Origin: Acidobacteriota bacterium
GTDB lineage: Bacteria > Acidobacteriota > Blastocatellia > Pyrinomonadales > Pyrinomonadaceae
Direction of reading: 5' to 3'
Assembly (NCBI GenBank): GCA_019239425.1
Contig: JAFAZX010000005.1
Coordinates: forward strand, 1 to 64,000
Length of the DNA: 64,000 nucleotides
The position numbers and the translations under genes were made by a program. Every line of letters starts with the position of its first letter. Positions within the stretch are counted from its first letter, which is position 1. Of this stretch, positions 49,297 to 58,488 are shown piece by piece. The notes beneath the pieces are model-generated. The model worked only from the letters and a program-made list of their open reading frames with translations. It had not been told where the DNA came from and did no database searches.

Positions 49297-49758
49297 TCAT
49301 GTCAGCCCGCGGACGCTGCGCGCGATGCGTTCGGCCGTCTTCTCGCCGACGCCGTCGAGGAGGTCGAGGCCGCCGCCTTCGACGAACTGCCGCAGGTCTT
49401 CGAGCGAAGAGATTTTGAACTGCTGGTAGAGCGCGGCCGCGGTCTTCGGGCCGACGCCCTCGACTTCGAGCAGGTCGAGCACGGTCTCGGGCGTCTCCTG
49501 CTTCAACTTCTCCCACGCGTCGAAGGTGCCGCGCTCCAGCAGCTCGACGATCTTGCCGCTGATGGCTTTGCCCACGCCCGGCAGCGTCTGCAAGCCCTTC
49601 ACGCCCTCCTCGCGCGCGATCTGCTCGACCGAACTCGGCCACGTCTCCAGCGTCTCGGCCGCGTTCCGGTACGAGCGCACGCGGAACTTGTCGTCGCCGC
49701 GAATCTCCATCAGCAGCGCCAGCCGCTCGAACCTGCGCGCAAGCTCCTCGTTGGTCAT
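49297..49758 (-). CDS. Helix-hairpin-helix protein resembling the PolX N-terminal domain
   Basis: A 153-residue protein with three helix-hairpin-helix motifs: LQTLPGVGKAISGKI, LEVEGVGPKTAAAL, and LLDGVGEKTAERI. The start MTNEELARRFERLALLMEIRGDD and FRVRSYRNAAETLETWP match the 8-kDa domain of bacterial X-family DNA polymerases. The polymerase palm and PHP domains of PolX (usually about 570 residues) are missing. It is either a stand-alone DNA-binding module or a truncated polX; the composite element lies 26 bp beyond the stop codon. Confidence 0.82.
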   Translation of the reverse strand: MTNEELARRFERLALLMEIRGDDKFRVRSYRNAAETLETWPSSVEQIAREEGVKGLQTLPGVGKAISGKIVELLERGTFDAWEKLKQETPETVLDLLEVEGVGPKTAAALYQQFKISSLEDLRQFVEGGGLDLLDGVGEKTAERIARSVRGLT

Positions 49759-49800
49759 CGCCTCAAGCCCCCTGCTCGGGCGAATCTTACCACCAACCCC

Positions 49801-52800
49801 TCAACGCGTTTTAGAGAGCAGCCGGTCGCGGCGGCGGCGCGCGAAGTCGAAGAGCGCCGGCTGCTGCGTGCGCGTCGTCTGGCCGGAGACCTTGACCTTG
49901 AGGCCGCGCGCGCCTTCGTCGAGGAGGACGACGCGCGATTGTCCGTCTTCGCCGAGCCCGAGCGCGGCCGGCCCGCCCGCCTTCATCAGCGCGAGCCTCT
50001 GCTCGACCTCCGCGTGGAGCGCGGGCACACGCTCGACGCCGTAGGCGAGCCACTCGGCGACGGTGATGCGCGCGTCCTTCGGCCTGAAGTCGGCGCGCGC
50101 CCCTTCGAGCCCGTCGTGCGTGAGCGCGTAGGTCAGAAGCCCCTGCTCGACGAGCGCGCTCTCCAGCGCGACGTCGTCGGCCTGCGTCGAGGTCAGGATG
50201 CGCATCCCCTTGTCGTAGGAGAGCTGACCCAGGCCCCGGCTCCCCATCGGCCCCGGCTTGAAGCCCTCGCCCTGCACGCTCGCCGCCGAGTGGCACGCGT
50301 CCACGACCAGCACCAGCTCGCCCGCGTCCACGTCCCGCAGCCAAGCGCCCAGCTCGTCCGACGAGATCGCCCGTGCGAGGGCGTCGCGCAAGCTCCCGGT
50401 CTTCCCCGTGTCCGACGCGAAGAGGAAGAAGCGGCCGCGCTCGTCGGCGTAGCCGTGGCTTGAGAAGGAGACGATGACGAGGTCTTCGGGCGTCGCGCGT
50501 TTAAGTTGAGAGGCGTTGGGAATCTCCCGCAAGACCTCTTCGTCGACCTTCCGACCCGCGAGCAGGTCGAGCACGGCCCTGAAGTTCCGCTTGGTCGCCG
50601 CCGTCTCTTTCAGGACGCGCGGGCTACTTTTACGCCCGCCCTCGGAGGCGTAGTCGGAGATGAGCGGGACGGTCACGACCTCTTCGTACTCGCCGCCCTC
50701 GCGCACGCGCGCGGCGACCGCCTGCTGCAAGCGGCGCGCGTCGTTGGCGGCGAAGCGCAAATCCCACTCCTCGTTCTCGTACGCGTTGACGCCGACCGAG
50801 ACGACGTACACGCGCCCCTTCGCCGCCGCCAACGGCACGGGAGGCTCGAAGCTCCTGCGCGCGGTCTCGCTCTTCACGCGGTCTTCGTTGAAGGCGTAGG
50901 CCGAGAACTCGACGCGCCGACTTTCCGCGTCGCGGGGCCGCGGCAGCCGCACCTCGAAAGCGAAGGAGGCCCGCCCGCCCTTCGGCACCACCTCGCCGTC
51001 CGCCGCGGGCGCGTAGGCGACGAGCTGGCCGTCGCGGAAGAGGCGGAGGTCGTGCGCGCCCGAGCCTTCGGCGGACGTTTCGACCTCGACCGTGACGAGC
51101 GCGGACTCGGGCCGCTCCTTGATCTGCTCGGCCGAGAGGATGGTCACGACCGGCTGCGCGCGGTTGACCTCGGCGAGCGCGCGGACGGCCGCGAACTTCT
51201 CGCCCGCGAGGATGCGCGCGAGCAGGCGCGGCTCGTAGTAGTCGCGCATGAAGATTTCGAGCGGCAGGGGCTTCAAGGGGTCTTCGGGCGCGAGCCAGTG
51301 GACGCCCCGTATCTCGTCGAGGTCGCTCGTGTCGAAGCGGCCGTCCGGCGCGACCGCGACCCAGTTGCCGTCCTCGAACGTCACGAAGCGGCACAGCTCT
51401 GCGCCGCTGCTCACGTCGAAGACGCGCGTGAAGCCGTCGGCGCAGGTCGTGAGGAGGAAACGGCTGTCGGGCGAGAACTCGACCGCGCTCACCGAGTCGC
51501 GCTGTCCGGCGAGGCGGCGCAACTGCCTGCCGTTCGAGGCGTCCCAGAGGACGGTCGTCCCGTCGTCGGCGCCGGTGGCGAGCGTGCGGCCGTCCGGAGA
51601 CCACGCGAGCGCGTAGGCGCGGAAGCCGGGCGCGGCGAGCCTGTAGAGCGAGCGCTTCTGGTCTGCGTCCCAGACCTTGATGCTCGTCTGCGTGAGGTTG
51701 CCGCCCGCGTTCGAGGTCGCGACGAGCGCCTTGCGGCCGTCGGGCGAGAGCGCGACGTACGAAGGGTCGCCATACGCTTCGTCCGAGTCGATCTGGAAAC
51801 GCTTGTTCTTGACCTTCGGGTCGGCGCTCCAGACGGTGAGCCACTTCGTGCCCTTCGGCTCGCCTTCGAACGCTTCGGTCTCCCACGCGGCGGCGCGCGT
51901 GTCCGGGGTCATGAAGTAGCTGTGAGGGGCGTTGCTGCTCTCGTCGTTGTATGGCATCGTCTGCGTGCCGTTCGGCATGCGGCGCTCTGCCCAGTCCTTC
52001 GTGTTGAGGACGACGCGCTCCATCCCGTCGCCCTGCACGCCGTCCTTGAAGAAGGTGACGGTCTCCTCGGGCGTGAACCCGACGAAGTCCCAGCGAAAAT
52101 CTTTCGCCGTCTCTTTGGCCTCGGGCTCGACGTGGGCGAGTCTCGCGCCGGTCTTCGCGTCCCAGACCGCGCCCGAGCGCCCCGTGGCCGTGACGACGTA
52201 GCGGCCGTCCGGAGACACGTCGAGCCAATCAAGTTCTTGCCCGCCGCCCGCGTCCCAACTGACCTGTCTGCCGCCCGACATCTCTTGCGCGCGCACGGTG
52301 CCTTCGGCGTGGGTAACGCTCAACAGTCCGCCGGCGGCGTCGAAGTGGAACTGCTCGCCCCTGCCCCGCGCGCCGGTCAGCTCGCGCAGCAACGCGCCGC
52401 TCTGCGCGTCCCACAGTCGTATCGAGTGGTCGGCTTCGCCGACGCGGTTGACGGTGAGGAGCACGCGGTCGTCCGGCGAGAGCGCGAGCGCGAGCAGCCC
52501 GTCGTCAGACTTGTCCTCGCCTTGAGCTTCTGTGAAGCGGACGCGGCGCGTCTCCCTGCGCGTCGTCTTGTCGGCGAGTGTGACCTCGCCGTTCGCGGCC
52601 ACGGCCGAAAGCCTGCCGTTCGCGAACGCCGCGCGCGGCACGGGCATCGTGTATCCGTCGCGCCCCTTTCGGAAACGCACGCGCGTAAGCAGCCGGCCCG
52701 TGGCCGTGTCCCAGGTGAGCTTGTCGGTCGAGCCGCGGACGACGACCTGCTTGCCGTCGGGCGAGAAGAGGACGGGCGGGGCGTCGCCCTCGACGTCGTA

Positions 52801-53274
52801 GGTCGCGTTGGCGTCGTTCGAGCGTTTCCAGACGAGCCGGCCGGTCGCGAGGTTCCAGAGGCGCAGGTTCGGGCCGACGGCCGTGGCGAAGAGTCGCGTG
52901 TCGGGCGAGAACGCGCCCCAGAGCCAGCCGTCTATGTCCTGCGCGCCCGGCGCGCCCACGTTGCCCGAGAGCCGGCGCACCTCGCGCCCAGTCGCCACGT
53001 CCCAGAGCACGACGTCGCCGCCGGCCGTGCCCGTCGCGACGAGGCGGCTGTCGGACGAGAAGGTCGCGAACCCGAACTGGAAGTTGCCGAGGCCGAGCTG
53101 CACGACGAGCCGCATCGCGCCCGACCTCGACGGCCTGTCTTCGGCTTCGGGCTCTTTCTTAACCTGCGCGGGGGCCGAAGGCTTGAGCTTGAGCCCGCGC
53201 TGCCCCTGCGCGGGACAGTTGGTGACAAGTAGGGTGAGCAGAAACGCGGACAGGGGGAGTCGGGATTTACGCAT
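49801..53274 (-). CDS. Exported WD40-repeat protein with caspase-like (C14) protease domain
   Basis: A 1157-residue protein. After a signal peptide (8-22) come WD40-type repeats covering roughly residues 45-640, for example FSSDSRLVATGTAGGDVVLWD and WSPDGRTLATGADDGTTVLWD, enough for two propellers. A beta-rich linker follows, then a caspase-like domain (about 820-1100). This has VYVVSVGVNAYENEEWDL, the histidine in VSFSSHGYAD (near 938) and the cysteine in VVDACHSAAS (near 993), so the His-Cys dyad is intact. Bacterial caspase-like proteases cleave after basic residues and some act in cell death or defence. The start at 53274 is set by the signal peptide; a longer frame covers repeat DNA. Confidence 0.92.
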   Translation of the reverse strand: MRKSRLPLSAFLLTLLVTNCPAQGQRGLKLKPSAPAQVKKEPEAEDRPSRSGAMRLVVQLGLGNFQFGFATFSSDSRLVATGTAGGDVVLWDVATGREVRRLSGNVGAPGAQDIDGWLWGAFSPDTRLFATAVGPNLRLWNLATGRLVWKRSNDANATYDVEGDAPPVLFSPDGKQVVVRGSTDKLTWDTATGRLLTRVRFRKGRDGYTMPVPRAAFANGRLSAVAANGEVTLADKTTRRETRRVRFTEAQGEDKSDDGLLALALSPDDRVLLTVNRVGEADHSIRLWDAQSGALLRELTGARGRGEQFHFDAAGGLLSVTHAEGTVRAQEMSGGRQVSWDAGGGQELDWLDVSPDGRYVVTATGRSGAVWDAKTGARLAHVEPEAKETAKDFRWDFVGFTPEETVTFFKDGVQGDGMERVVLNTKDWAERRMPNGTQTMPYNDESSNAPHSYFMTPDTRAAAWETEAFEGEPKGTKWLTVWSADPKVKNKRFQIDSDEAYGDPSYVALSPDGRKALVATSNAGGNLTQTSIKVWDADQKRSLYRLAAPGFRAYALAWSPDGRTLATGADDGTTVLWDASNGRQLRRLAGQRDSVSAVEFSPDSRFLLTTCADGFTRVFDVSSGAELCRFVTFEDGNWVAVAPDGRFDTSDLDEIRGVHWLAPEDPLKPLPLEIFMRDYYEPRLLARILAGEKFAAVRALAEVNRAQPVVTILSAEQIKERPESALVTVEVETSAEGSGAHDLRLFRDGQLVAYAPAADGEVVPKGGRASFAFEVRLPRPRDAESRRVEFSAYAFNEDRVKSETARRSFEPPVPLAAAKGRVYVVSVGVNAYENEEWDLRFAANDARRLQQAVAARVREGGEYEEVVTVPLISDYASEGGRKSSPRVLKETAATKRNFRAVLDLLAGRKVDEEVLREIPNASQLKRATPEDLVIVSFSSHGYADERGRFFLFASDTGKTGSLRDALARAISSDELGAWLRDVDAGELVLVVDACHSAASVQGEGFKPGPMGSRGLGQLSYDKGMRILTSTQADDVALESALVEQGLLTYALTHDGLEGARADFRPKDARITVAEWLAYGVERVPALHAEVEQRLALMKAGGPAALGLGEDGQSRVVLLDEGARGLKVKVSGQTTRTQQPALFDFARRRRDRLLSKTR

Positions 53275-53295
53275 TGGGGCTCCGGGGTAGGGGAT

Positions 53296-53379
53296 AAAGG
53301 ATGAAGGCGGAAGGATGAAGGATGAAGGGGGTGCAGACCGCATCAACTTTCATCCTTCATCCTTCCGCCTTCATCCTTT
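53296..53379. repeat. Palindromic element, GGATGAA heptad family (perfect 31-bp arms)
   Basis: Arms 53296-53326 and 53349-53379 are exact reverse complements made of GGATGAA and GGCGGAA heptads. The arm sequence is shared with the element at 22,221. It lies between the helicase and caspase genes, both leftward. Confidence 0.97.
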
Positions 53380-53382
53380 CAC

Positions 53383-55761
53383 TCAAGCTTTCTCAAGGCC
53401 GGCGTACTTCTCGACGAGCTTCTTCTGGCCGAAGCCGGGGAAGCTCACCAAGAGCTTGGCGGCGTCGCCGACGCCTTCGCGGCGCAGCACGAGGCCGCGG
53501 CCGTATTTGGGGTGCTTGACGTGCGTGCCGGGGGCGAAGCCCGCGGCCGAGGAGGAGGATGATGAAGAGGAGGTGGTAGAGCGTCCGCCGCCCGCGGGCC
53601 GCGGCTGCGGTGGGGCGGGCGGCTGTTGCTGCCGCTTGGCCGCCTCGGCGTTGCGGCTTATGTGGTCGCCGCGCTGGCGGAAGAACTCCGCGATGGAGTC
53701 GGCGCTGTTGTAGGTCTTCCCTTCGAAGGGGCGCGCCGGCCGCGCCGTCTCGCCGCGCAGCACGCGCGCCGTGTGGCGCGACTCCAGGGCCGAAGAGCTG
53801 CGCGCGAACGAGAGCCACGAGCCGCCGCGCGAGAGGTCTTCGATGGCGTCGAGCGGCAGCTCGTTCAAAAACTGCGAAGGCTCCGACGCCATCTCCTCGC
53901 CGTAGACGCGCCGCCGCATCGCGTGCGAAACGTAGAGCTGGCGCTCGGCGCGCGTAATGGCGACGTAGCAGAGCCTTCGCTCCTCCTCCAGCTCCGCCGG
54001 GTCGGCCGTCGCGCGCGAATGGGGAAAGAGTCCGTCCTCCATTCCGACGATGAAGACTACGGGGAACTCGAGCCCCTTCGCCGAGTGCATCGTCATCAGC
54101 GTCACCGGCGCGTCCGTCTTATATTGATCCGTGTCCGCGACGAGCGCCGCGGCGTCGATGAAGTCGCGCAGGCCGCCGCCCTCGTCCTTGTCGTAATCGA
54201 CGGCGGCGTTGACGAGTTCCTGCAAGTTCTCAAGCCGGCCCTCGGCCTCTTCGGAGTTCTCCGCCTTGAGCGCGTCGGCGTAGCCCGTGTCGAGGATGGC
54301 CGCCTTGACGACCTCGGAGGCCGGCTCCTTCTGCGCGCGCGCGACCAGCCCCTCGATGATGGTCTGGAATTTCTTCAGCGCCGCGACGGCGCGCGGGCTG
54401 AAGCCCTCGGGCTGTTCGCCGATGATGGCAATCGTCTCCCACAACGAAACGTTGTAGTCCTTCGCGCGCCGGTCTAACTCGTCGAGCGTCTGCTTGCCGA
54501 GGCCCCGCGTCGGCGTGTTGATGACGCGCAGCAGCGCGACCGAGTCGTGCGGGTTTAAGGCGAGCTTCAGGTACGAGACGACGTCGCGCACCTCCGCGCG
54601 CTCGTAGAAGGAGAAGCCGCCGACGATGTTGTAGCCTAGCCCCGCCCTTCTCAAGGCCTCTTCGAACACGCGCGACTGCGCGTTCGTCCGGTAGAGCACG
54701 GCGGCGCGCGACTTCGAGTCCATGCGCCGGTGCTCCTCGATCTTGGCGGCGACGAAACGCGCCTCGCCCTCCGCGTCCATCGCCTGGTAGTAACGAATCG
54801 GCGCGCCGGCCGGGTTGGCCGTCCAGAGCGTCTTCTCCTTCCGCTCGGTGTTGTGCTTGATGACGGCGTCGGCCGCGTCGAGGATCGTCTGCGTCGAGCG
54901 GTAGTTCTGCTCCAGCTTAATCGCCCGCGCCTCCGGGTAGTGCTGCTCGAAGTTCAGGATGTTCGAGATGTCCGCGCCCCGCCATTTGTAAATACTCTGG
55001 CTCTCGTCACCCACCACGCAGATGTTCTGCTGCTTCTGGGTGAGGTAGTTGATGAGGGCGAATTGCAGGGCGTTGGTGTCCTGGTATTCGTCGACGAGGA
55101 TGTAGCGGAAGCGGTCGTTGTAGTGCGCGCGCACGTCCTCGCGTTTGCGCAGCAGGCGGACGGTGAGGATGAGGAGGTCATCGAAGTCGACGGCGTTGTT
55201 GTTGACGAGGCGCTCTTCGTAGAGCTTGAAGACGCGGGCGATGGCGGCGCGCTTCTCGTCGGTGTACTCGGCGCGGGCGGCGTAGGTGTCGGAGTCGAGC
55301 CCCTGGTTCTTGGCGTGGCTGATGGCCGACTGCGTCTGGCGCGGGGCGAGCCGCTGGTCGTCGTAGCCGAGGTCTTTGATGCAGGCCTTGACGACGCGCT
55401 GCGAGTCGTCCTGGTCGTAGATGGTGAAGGAGCGCGTGTAGCCCTCCTCCAACTTCTCGATGTCGCGGCGGAGCATCCGTACGCACAGGGAGTGGAAGGT
55501 CGAGACGAGCGGCGCGCTCCCCAACATCTGCCCTTCGAGCAGGCGCGTGACGCGTTCGCGCATCTCCTGCGCGGCCTTGTTGGTGAAGGTGACGGCGAGG
55601 ATGTTGTGCGGCGGGACGTGCTTCTCCGAAATCAGGTAAGCGATCCTGACCGTGATGACGCGCGTCTTCCCGGAACCCGCGCCCGCCAGGATGAGCAGAG
55701 GCCCCTCGGTCGTGACGACGGCCTCGCGCTGCCGCTCGTTGAGTGTTGAGAGTAAATCCAT
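53383..55761 (-). CDS. pcrA: UvrD/PcrA-type superfamily 1 DNA helicase
   Basis: A 792-residue 3'-5' helicase. Motifs in order: Q motif LNERQREAV, Walker A AGAGSGKT, Ia VTFTNKAAQEM, II VDEYQDTN, III VGDESQSIYKWRGAD, IV LEQNYRSTQTIL, V TMHSAKGLEFPVVF, VI VAITRAE. The C-terminal tail carries a PcrA-like region (GTHVKHPKYGRG) that binds RNA polymerase in homologues. Roles: nucleotide-excision and mismatch repair, and removal of stalled complexes. Start at 55761; the frame to 55809 is leader. Confidence 0.96.
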   Translation of the reverse strand: MDLLSTLNERQREAVVTTEGPLLILAGAGSGKTRVITVRIAYLISEKHVPPHNILAVTFTNKAAQEMRERVTRLLEGQMLGSAPLVSTFHSLCVRMLRRDIEKLEEGYTRSFTIYDQDDSQRVVKACIKDLGYDDQRLAPRQTQSAISHAKNQGLDSDTYAARAEYTDEKRAAIARVFKLYEERLVNNNAVDFDDLLILTVRLLRKREDVRAHYNDRFRYILVDEYQDTNALQFALINYLTQKQQNICVVGDESQSIYKWRGADISNILNFEQHYPEARAIKLEQNYRSTQTILDAADAVIKHNTERKEKTLWTANPAGAPIRYYQAMDAEGEARFVAAKIEEHRRMDSKSRAAVLYRTNAQSRVFEEALRRAGLGYNIVGGFSFYERAEVRDVVSYLKLALNPHDSVALLRVINTPTRGLGKQTLDELDRRAKDYNVSLWETIAIIGEQPEGFSPRAVAALKKFQTIIEGLVARAQKEPASEVVKAAILDTGYADALKAENSEEAEGRLENLQELVNAAVDYDKDEGGGLRDFIDAAALVADTDQYKTDAPVTLMTMHSAKGLEFPVVFIVGMEDGLFPHSRATADPAELEEERRLCYVAITRAERQLYVSHAMRRRVYGEEMASEPSQFLNELPLDAIEDLSRGGSWLSFARSSSALESRHTARVLRGETARPARPFEGKTYNSADSIAEFFRQRGDHISRNAEAAKRQQQPPAPPQPRPAGGGRSTTSSSSSSSSAAGFAPGTHVKHPKYGRGLVLRREGVGDAAKLLVSFPGFGQKKLVEKYAGLEKA

Positions 55762-55789
55762 AAGAGTTGTGGGCCGCGTGCCGGTGCGG

Positions 55790-55818
55790 TTGACAGATAA
55801 ATAGCACACGAATAAACT
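55790..55818 (+). promoter_or_regulatory. Sigma-70 promoter candidate for the collagen-like gene
   Basis: TTGACA at 55790-55795, a 17-bp spacer, and TAAACT at 55813-55818. The start codon is at 55983, so the leader is about 160 nt; no structure obvious in it. Confidence 0.6.
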
Positions 55819-55982
55819 TCGCGCACCTTTCAGGCACCGGCGGCCCGCGCCCGACGCATTTCAGGTCGCCGACGACGTAAATCTCAACAGGCAAGTCGTC
55901 CGCCACCGCCTCGCCTTCTCCTTCAAACTCGTGCGCGCGCGCGGGCGCCGGCACGTTTACTCAGAAACACGGAGAGTCCCCC

Positions 55983-57719
55983 ATGAAAAGTTTCGTCATA
56001 CGTTTGTCAGTCGCCGCCGCGCTCCTCTGCCTGGCGGCGTTTCACTCACCCGCGCCGGCGCGCGCGCAGACGACGGGCGGCACCGTCTACGCTTGCTACA
56101 ACAACACCAACGGCCAGCTCCGGCGCGTGAACGGCCCCGGCGAGTGCCGCACGCAGGAGACGCTGCTCACATGGAACACGCAGGGGCAGAAGGGCGACAA
56201 GGGAGACAAGGGCGACCCCGGCCCCGCCGGCCCTCAAGGCCCTCAAGGCCCGCAGGGGCCGCAGGGCGCGACAGGCCCGACCGGCCCGCAAGGCCCGAAG
56301 GGCGATAAGGGTGATAAGGGTGATACTGGCGCGACCGGCGCACAAGGCCCTCAAGGTGAGACCGGCCCACAAGGCCCGCAAGGCGCGCCTGGCCCGCAAG
56401 GCCCCGCCGGCCCTCAAGGGCCGAAGGGCGACACGGGAGCGCAAGGCGCGCAGGGTGAGACCGGCCCACAAGGCCCGGCCGGCCCTCAAGGTGCGACGGG
56501 CGCAACCGGCCCACAGGGGCCGAAGGGTGACAAGGGCGATAAAGGCGACACCGGTGCGACCGGGCCGCAGGGGCCGGCCGGCCCGCAAGGCCCGAAGGGC
56601 GATCAAGGTGATAAGGGCGACAAGGGCGACACAGGGGCGACCGGCGCACAAGGCCCTCAAGGCATGACCGGCCCGCAAGGGCCGCAAGGTGAGACCGGCC
56701 CCGCCGGCCCGCAAGGTGCTCAAGGCCCGGCCGGGCCGCAAGGGCCGAAGGGTGACACGGGAGCACAAGGCCCTCAGGGCGAGACCGGCCCGCAGGGTCA
56801 GGCTGGCCCGCAAGGCCCACAGGGGCCGCAGGGCGAGAAGGGCGACACAGGCGCGACCGGCCCCCAGGGGCCGCAGGGCCAGGTCGGCCCCGCTGGGCCG
56901 CAAGGCCCCCAAGGGGAGACAGGCCCGCAAGGCCCTCAGGGTGCGACCGGGCCTCAAGGGCCGAAGGGCGATAAGGGCGACACGGGTGCAACAGGCGCGA
57001 CGGGGCCTCAAGGGCCTCAAGGGCCGCAAGGCCCTCAGGGTGCAATAGGCCCGCAGGGGCCGCAGGGGCCACAGGGTGCGACCGGGCCGCAGGGCCCGCA
57101 GGGCGCGACGGGGCCGCAGGGTGCCGCGGGGGCCAACGGCCAGTCGGTCACGGGCATGTCTGTGCCTCCCGGTGCGAACTGCCCTAACGGCGGTGTGATG
57201 TACACCTCCGCCAGCGGCAACCACTTCGTCTGCAACGGCGCGCCGGGCGCGCAGGGGCCACAAGGGCCACAAGGGCCGCAGGGGCCGCAGGGGCCGCAGG
57301 GGCCGACCGTCGCGACCTTCCCCATCGGCCGCGCGCCGGAGGGTAACTTCCCGGCCGTCACCTTCAACGACGACTCTTCGTCCTTTGTCTGTAACGGGCA
57401 GTATCTCGGCCAGGCGACTATCGACCCGGGCTGGTTCGGCGGCTCGATAGACTACCGCGTCGTCGTCTTCGCCGCGCGCACCTCGGGCGTCATCGGACAG
57501 AATCTCTACTTCGACTTCTGCGCCGGCACGAGCCTCGGCGACGGCGGGGGCACGAACCTCTTCACCAACGTCGTCTTCAACAACCCGCACCTCTCAGACA
57601 GCGGCTGGCAGACCTACTCGGGCAACGCGCCCGTCCGCTTCAACCTGCGCGCGCGCAAGAACAGCCCCGCGTCCGGCACCTTCGGCCACGCATACGTCCT
57701 CGTCCGCCCGCACCAGTAA
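55983..57719 (+). CDS. Secreted collagen-like protein
   Basis: A 578-residue exported protein. The signal peptide (hydrophobic 7-20, cleavage near ARAQT) is followed by a short domain with two cysteines ([24 protein letters not shown]). From about residue 68 to 385 it consists of some 105 uninterrupted Gly-X-Y triplets, mostly [18 protein letters not shown] and GET. A short break ([20 protein letters not shown]) follows, then about eight more triplets, and a 130-residue C-terminal globular domain. The triplets should form a trimeric triple helix, with the C-terminal domain as trimerisation or binding head. It is probably surface-exposed. Confidence 0.93.
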   Translation: MKSFVIRLSVAAALLCLAAFHSPAPARAQTTGGTVYACYNNTNGQLRRVNGPGECRTQETLLTWNTQGQKGDKGDKGDPGPAGPQGPQGPQGPQGATGPTGPQGPKGDKGDKGDTGATGAQGPQGETGPQGPQGAPGPQGPAGPQGPKGDTGAQGAQGETGPQGPAGPQGATGATGPQGPKGDKGDKGDTGATGPQGPAGPQGPKGDQGDKGDKGDTGATGAQGPQGMTGPQGPQGETGPAGPQGAQGPAGPQGPKGDTGAQGPQGETGPQGQAGPQGPQGPQGEKGDTGATGPQGPQGQVGPAGPQGPQGETGPQGPQGATGPQGPKGDKGDTGATGATGPQGPQGPQGPQGAIGPQGPQGPQGATGPQGPQGATGPQGAAGANGQSVTGMSVPPGANCPNGGVMYTSASGNHFVCNGAPGAQGPQGPQGPQGPQGPQGPTVATFPIGRAPEGNFPAVTFNDDSSSFVCNGQYLGQATIDPGWFGGSIDYRVVVFAARTSGVIGQNLYFDFCAGTSLGDGGGTNLFTNVVFNNPHLSDSGWQTYSGNAPVRFNLRARKNSPASGTFGHAYVLVRPHQ

Positions 57720-57730
57720 GCGCGGGGACT

Positions 57731-57805
57731 TTAACCACCGACACACGGAGACGCGGCCTGAAGTCTTTATTGCTTCAAGCCGCGTCTCCGTGTGTCGGTG
57801 GTTAA
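57731..57805. repeat. Palindromic element, divergent member of the CACAGAGA family
   Basis: Perfect 27-bp arms 57731-57757 and 57779-57805 (TTAACCACCGACACACGGAG). Aligned with the 13,288 element the arms differ at about seven of 24 positions, yet pairing is complete. Loop 21 nt. Between convergent genes. Confidence 0.95.
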
Positions 57806-57824
57806 TTCCTAACTGACAGGACGT

Positions 57825-58382
57825 TCACTTGATCAATTTCTGAATAGCTTTGAACTGCTCGTGGCGGGCGTCGCGCATGAGTTCGAAGAGGGCGAGTTCG
57901 GTGGAGGAGGGGAGCGCGCCGGAGCGCAGCATCTTGTCGAGGCCGGCCTGCCGGTTCTCGGCCGTGCGCGAGGAGACGCAGTCCGTCAGGAGGTGCACCT
58001 GGTAGCCGCGCGCGAGCAGGTCGTGCGCGGTCTGGTTGACGCAGACGTGCGCCTCCAGCCCGCAGAGGAGGACTTGGCGCGCGCCCGCCGCTTCGAGCCG
58101 CGCGACGAAGGCCTGCGCGCCGCAGGAACTGAAGGCGGTCTTCTCGATTGGCTCGAAGCCTTCGGCGAAGGCGTCTGCGACCTCCGCGGCCGTGCGGCCG
58201 AGGCCCTTCGGGTACTGCTCCGTGACGACGACCGAGAGCCCGAGCAGTCGCGCCGCGCGCACGACCAGCCCGCAGCGCGCCGCCAGCACCGCGAAGTCCG
58301 GGATGTGCGGCCGGAAAGCCTCCTGCACGTCGACGACGGCCAAAGCCGCCCGCCCCGCCTCCAGCGTGTTCTCGTGTCGCAT
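57825..58382 (-). CDS. Isochorismatase-family cysteine hydrolase
   Basis: A 185-residue protein of the isochorismatase-like fold. The catalytic triad is visible: Asp in AVVDVQEAF (18), Lys in TEQYPKGLG, and Cys in EAHVCVNQTAHDL. Length fits the YcaC/nicotinamidase-like branch. Substrates of such proteins vary (isochorismate, nicotinamide, N-carbamoyl amines), and the sequence alone does not decide. It is preceded by a GTGCTGG palindrome and ends facing the collagen-like gene. Confidence 0.9.
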   Translation of the reverse strand: MRHENTLEAGRAALAVVDVQEAFRPHIPDFAVLAARCGLVVRAARLLGLSVVVTEQYPKGLGRTAAEVADAFAEGFEPIEKTAFSSCGAQAFVARLEAAGARQVLLCGLEAHVCVNQTAHDLLARGYQVHLLTDCVSSRTAENRQAGLDKMLRSGALPSSTELALFELMRDARHEQFKAIQKLIK

Positions 58383-58392
58383 TGATTGAAAG

Positions 58393-58444
58393 GGTGCCGG
58401 GTGCTGGGTAAAGACAAGTTGTTTTTAACCCAGCACCCAGCACC
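58393..58444. repeat. Palindromic element, GTGCTGG heptad family
   Basis: Arms 58393-58409 and 58428-58444 (17 bp, one mismatch), with extra heptads on the right to 58460. The loop AAGACAAGTTGTTTTT is almost the same as at 18,857. Tandem leftward genes on both sides. Confidence 0.9.
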
Positions 58445-58488
58445 TAGAACCCAGCACCCACTTTCCGCTCATACTTCCGCGCTCACAT

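Noticed and set aside
56184..57305. Treating the collagen repeat DNA as a non-coding satellite
   Set aside because: The frame is continuous with strict Gly at every third residue and varied X-Y codons.
56046..57590. 514-codon leftward frame opposite the collagen-like gene
   Set aside because: A mirror of the Gly-X-Y repeat DNA; the sense strand has signal peptide, triplets and a promoter.
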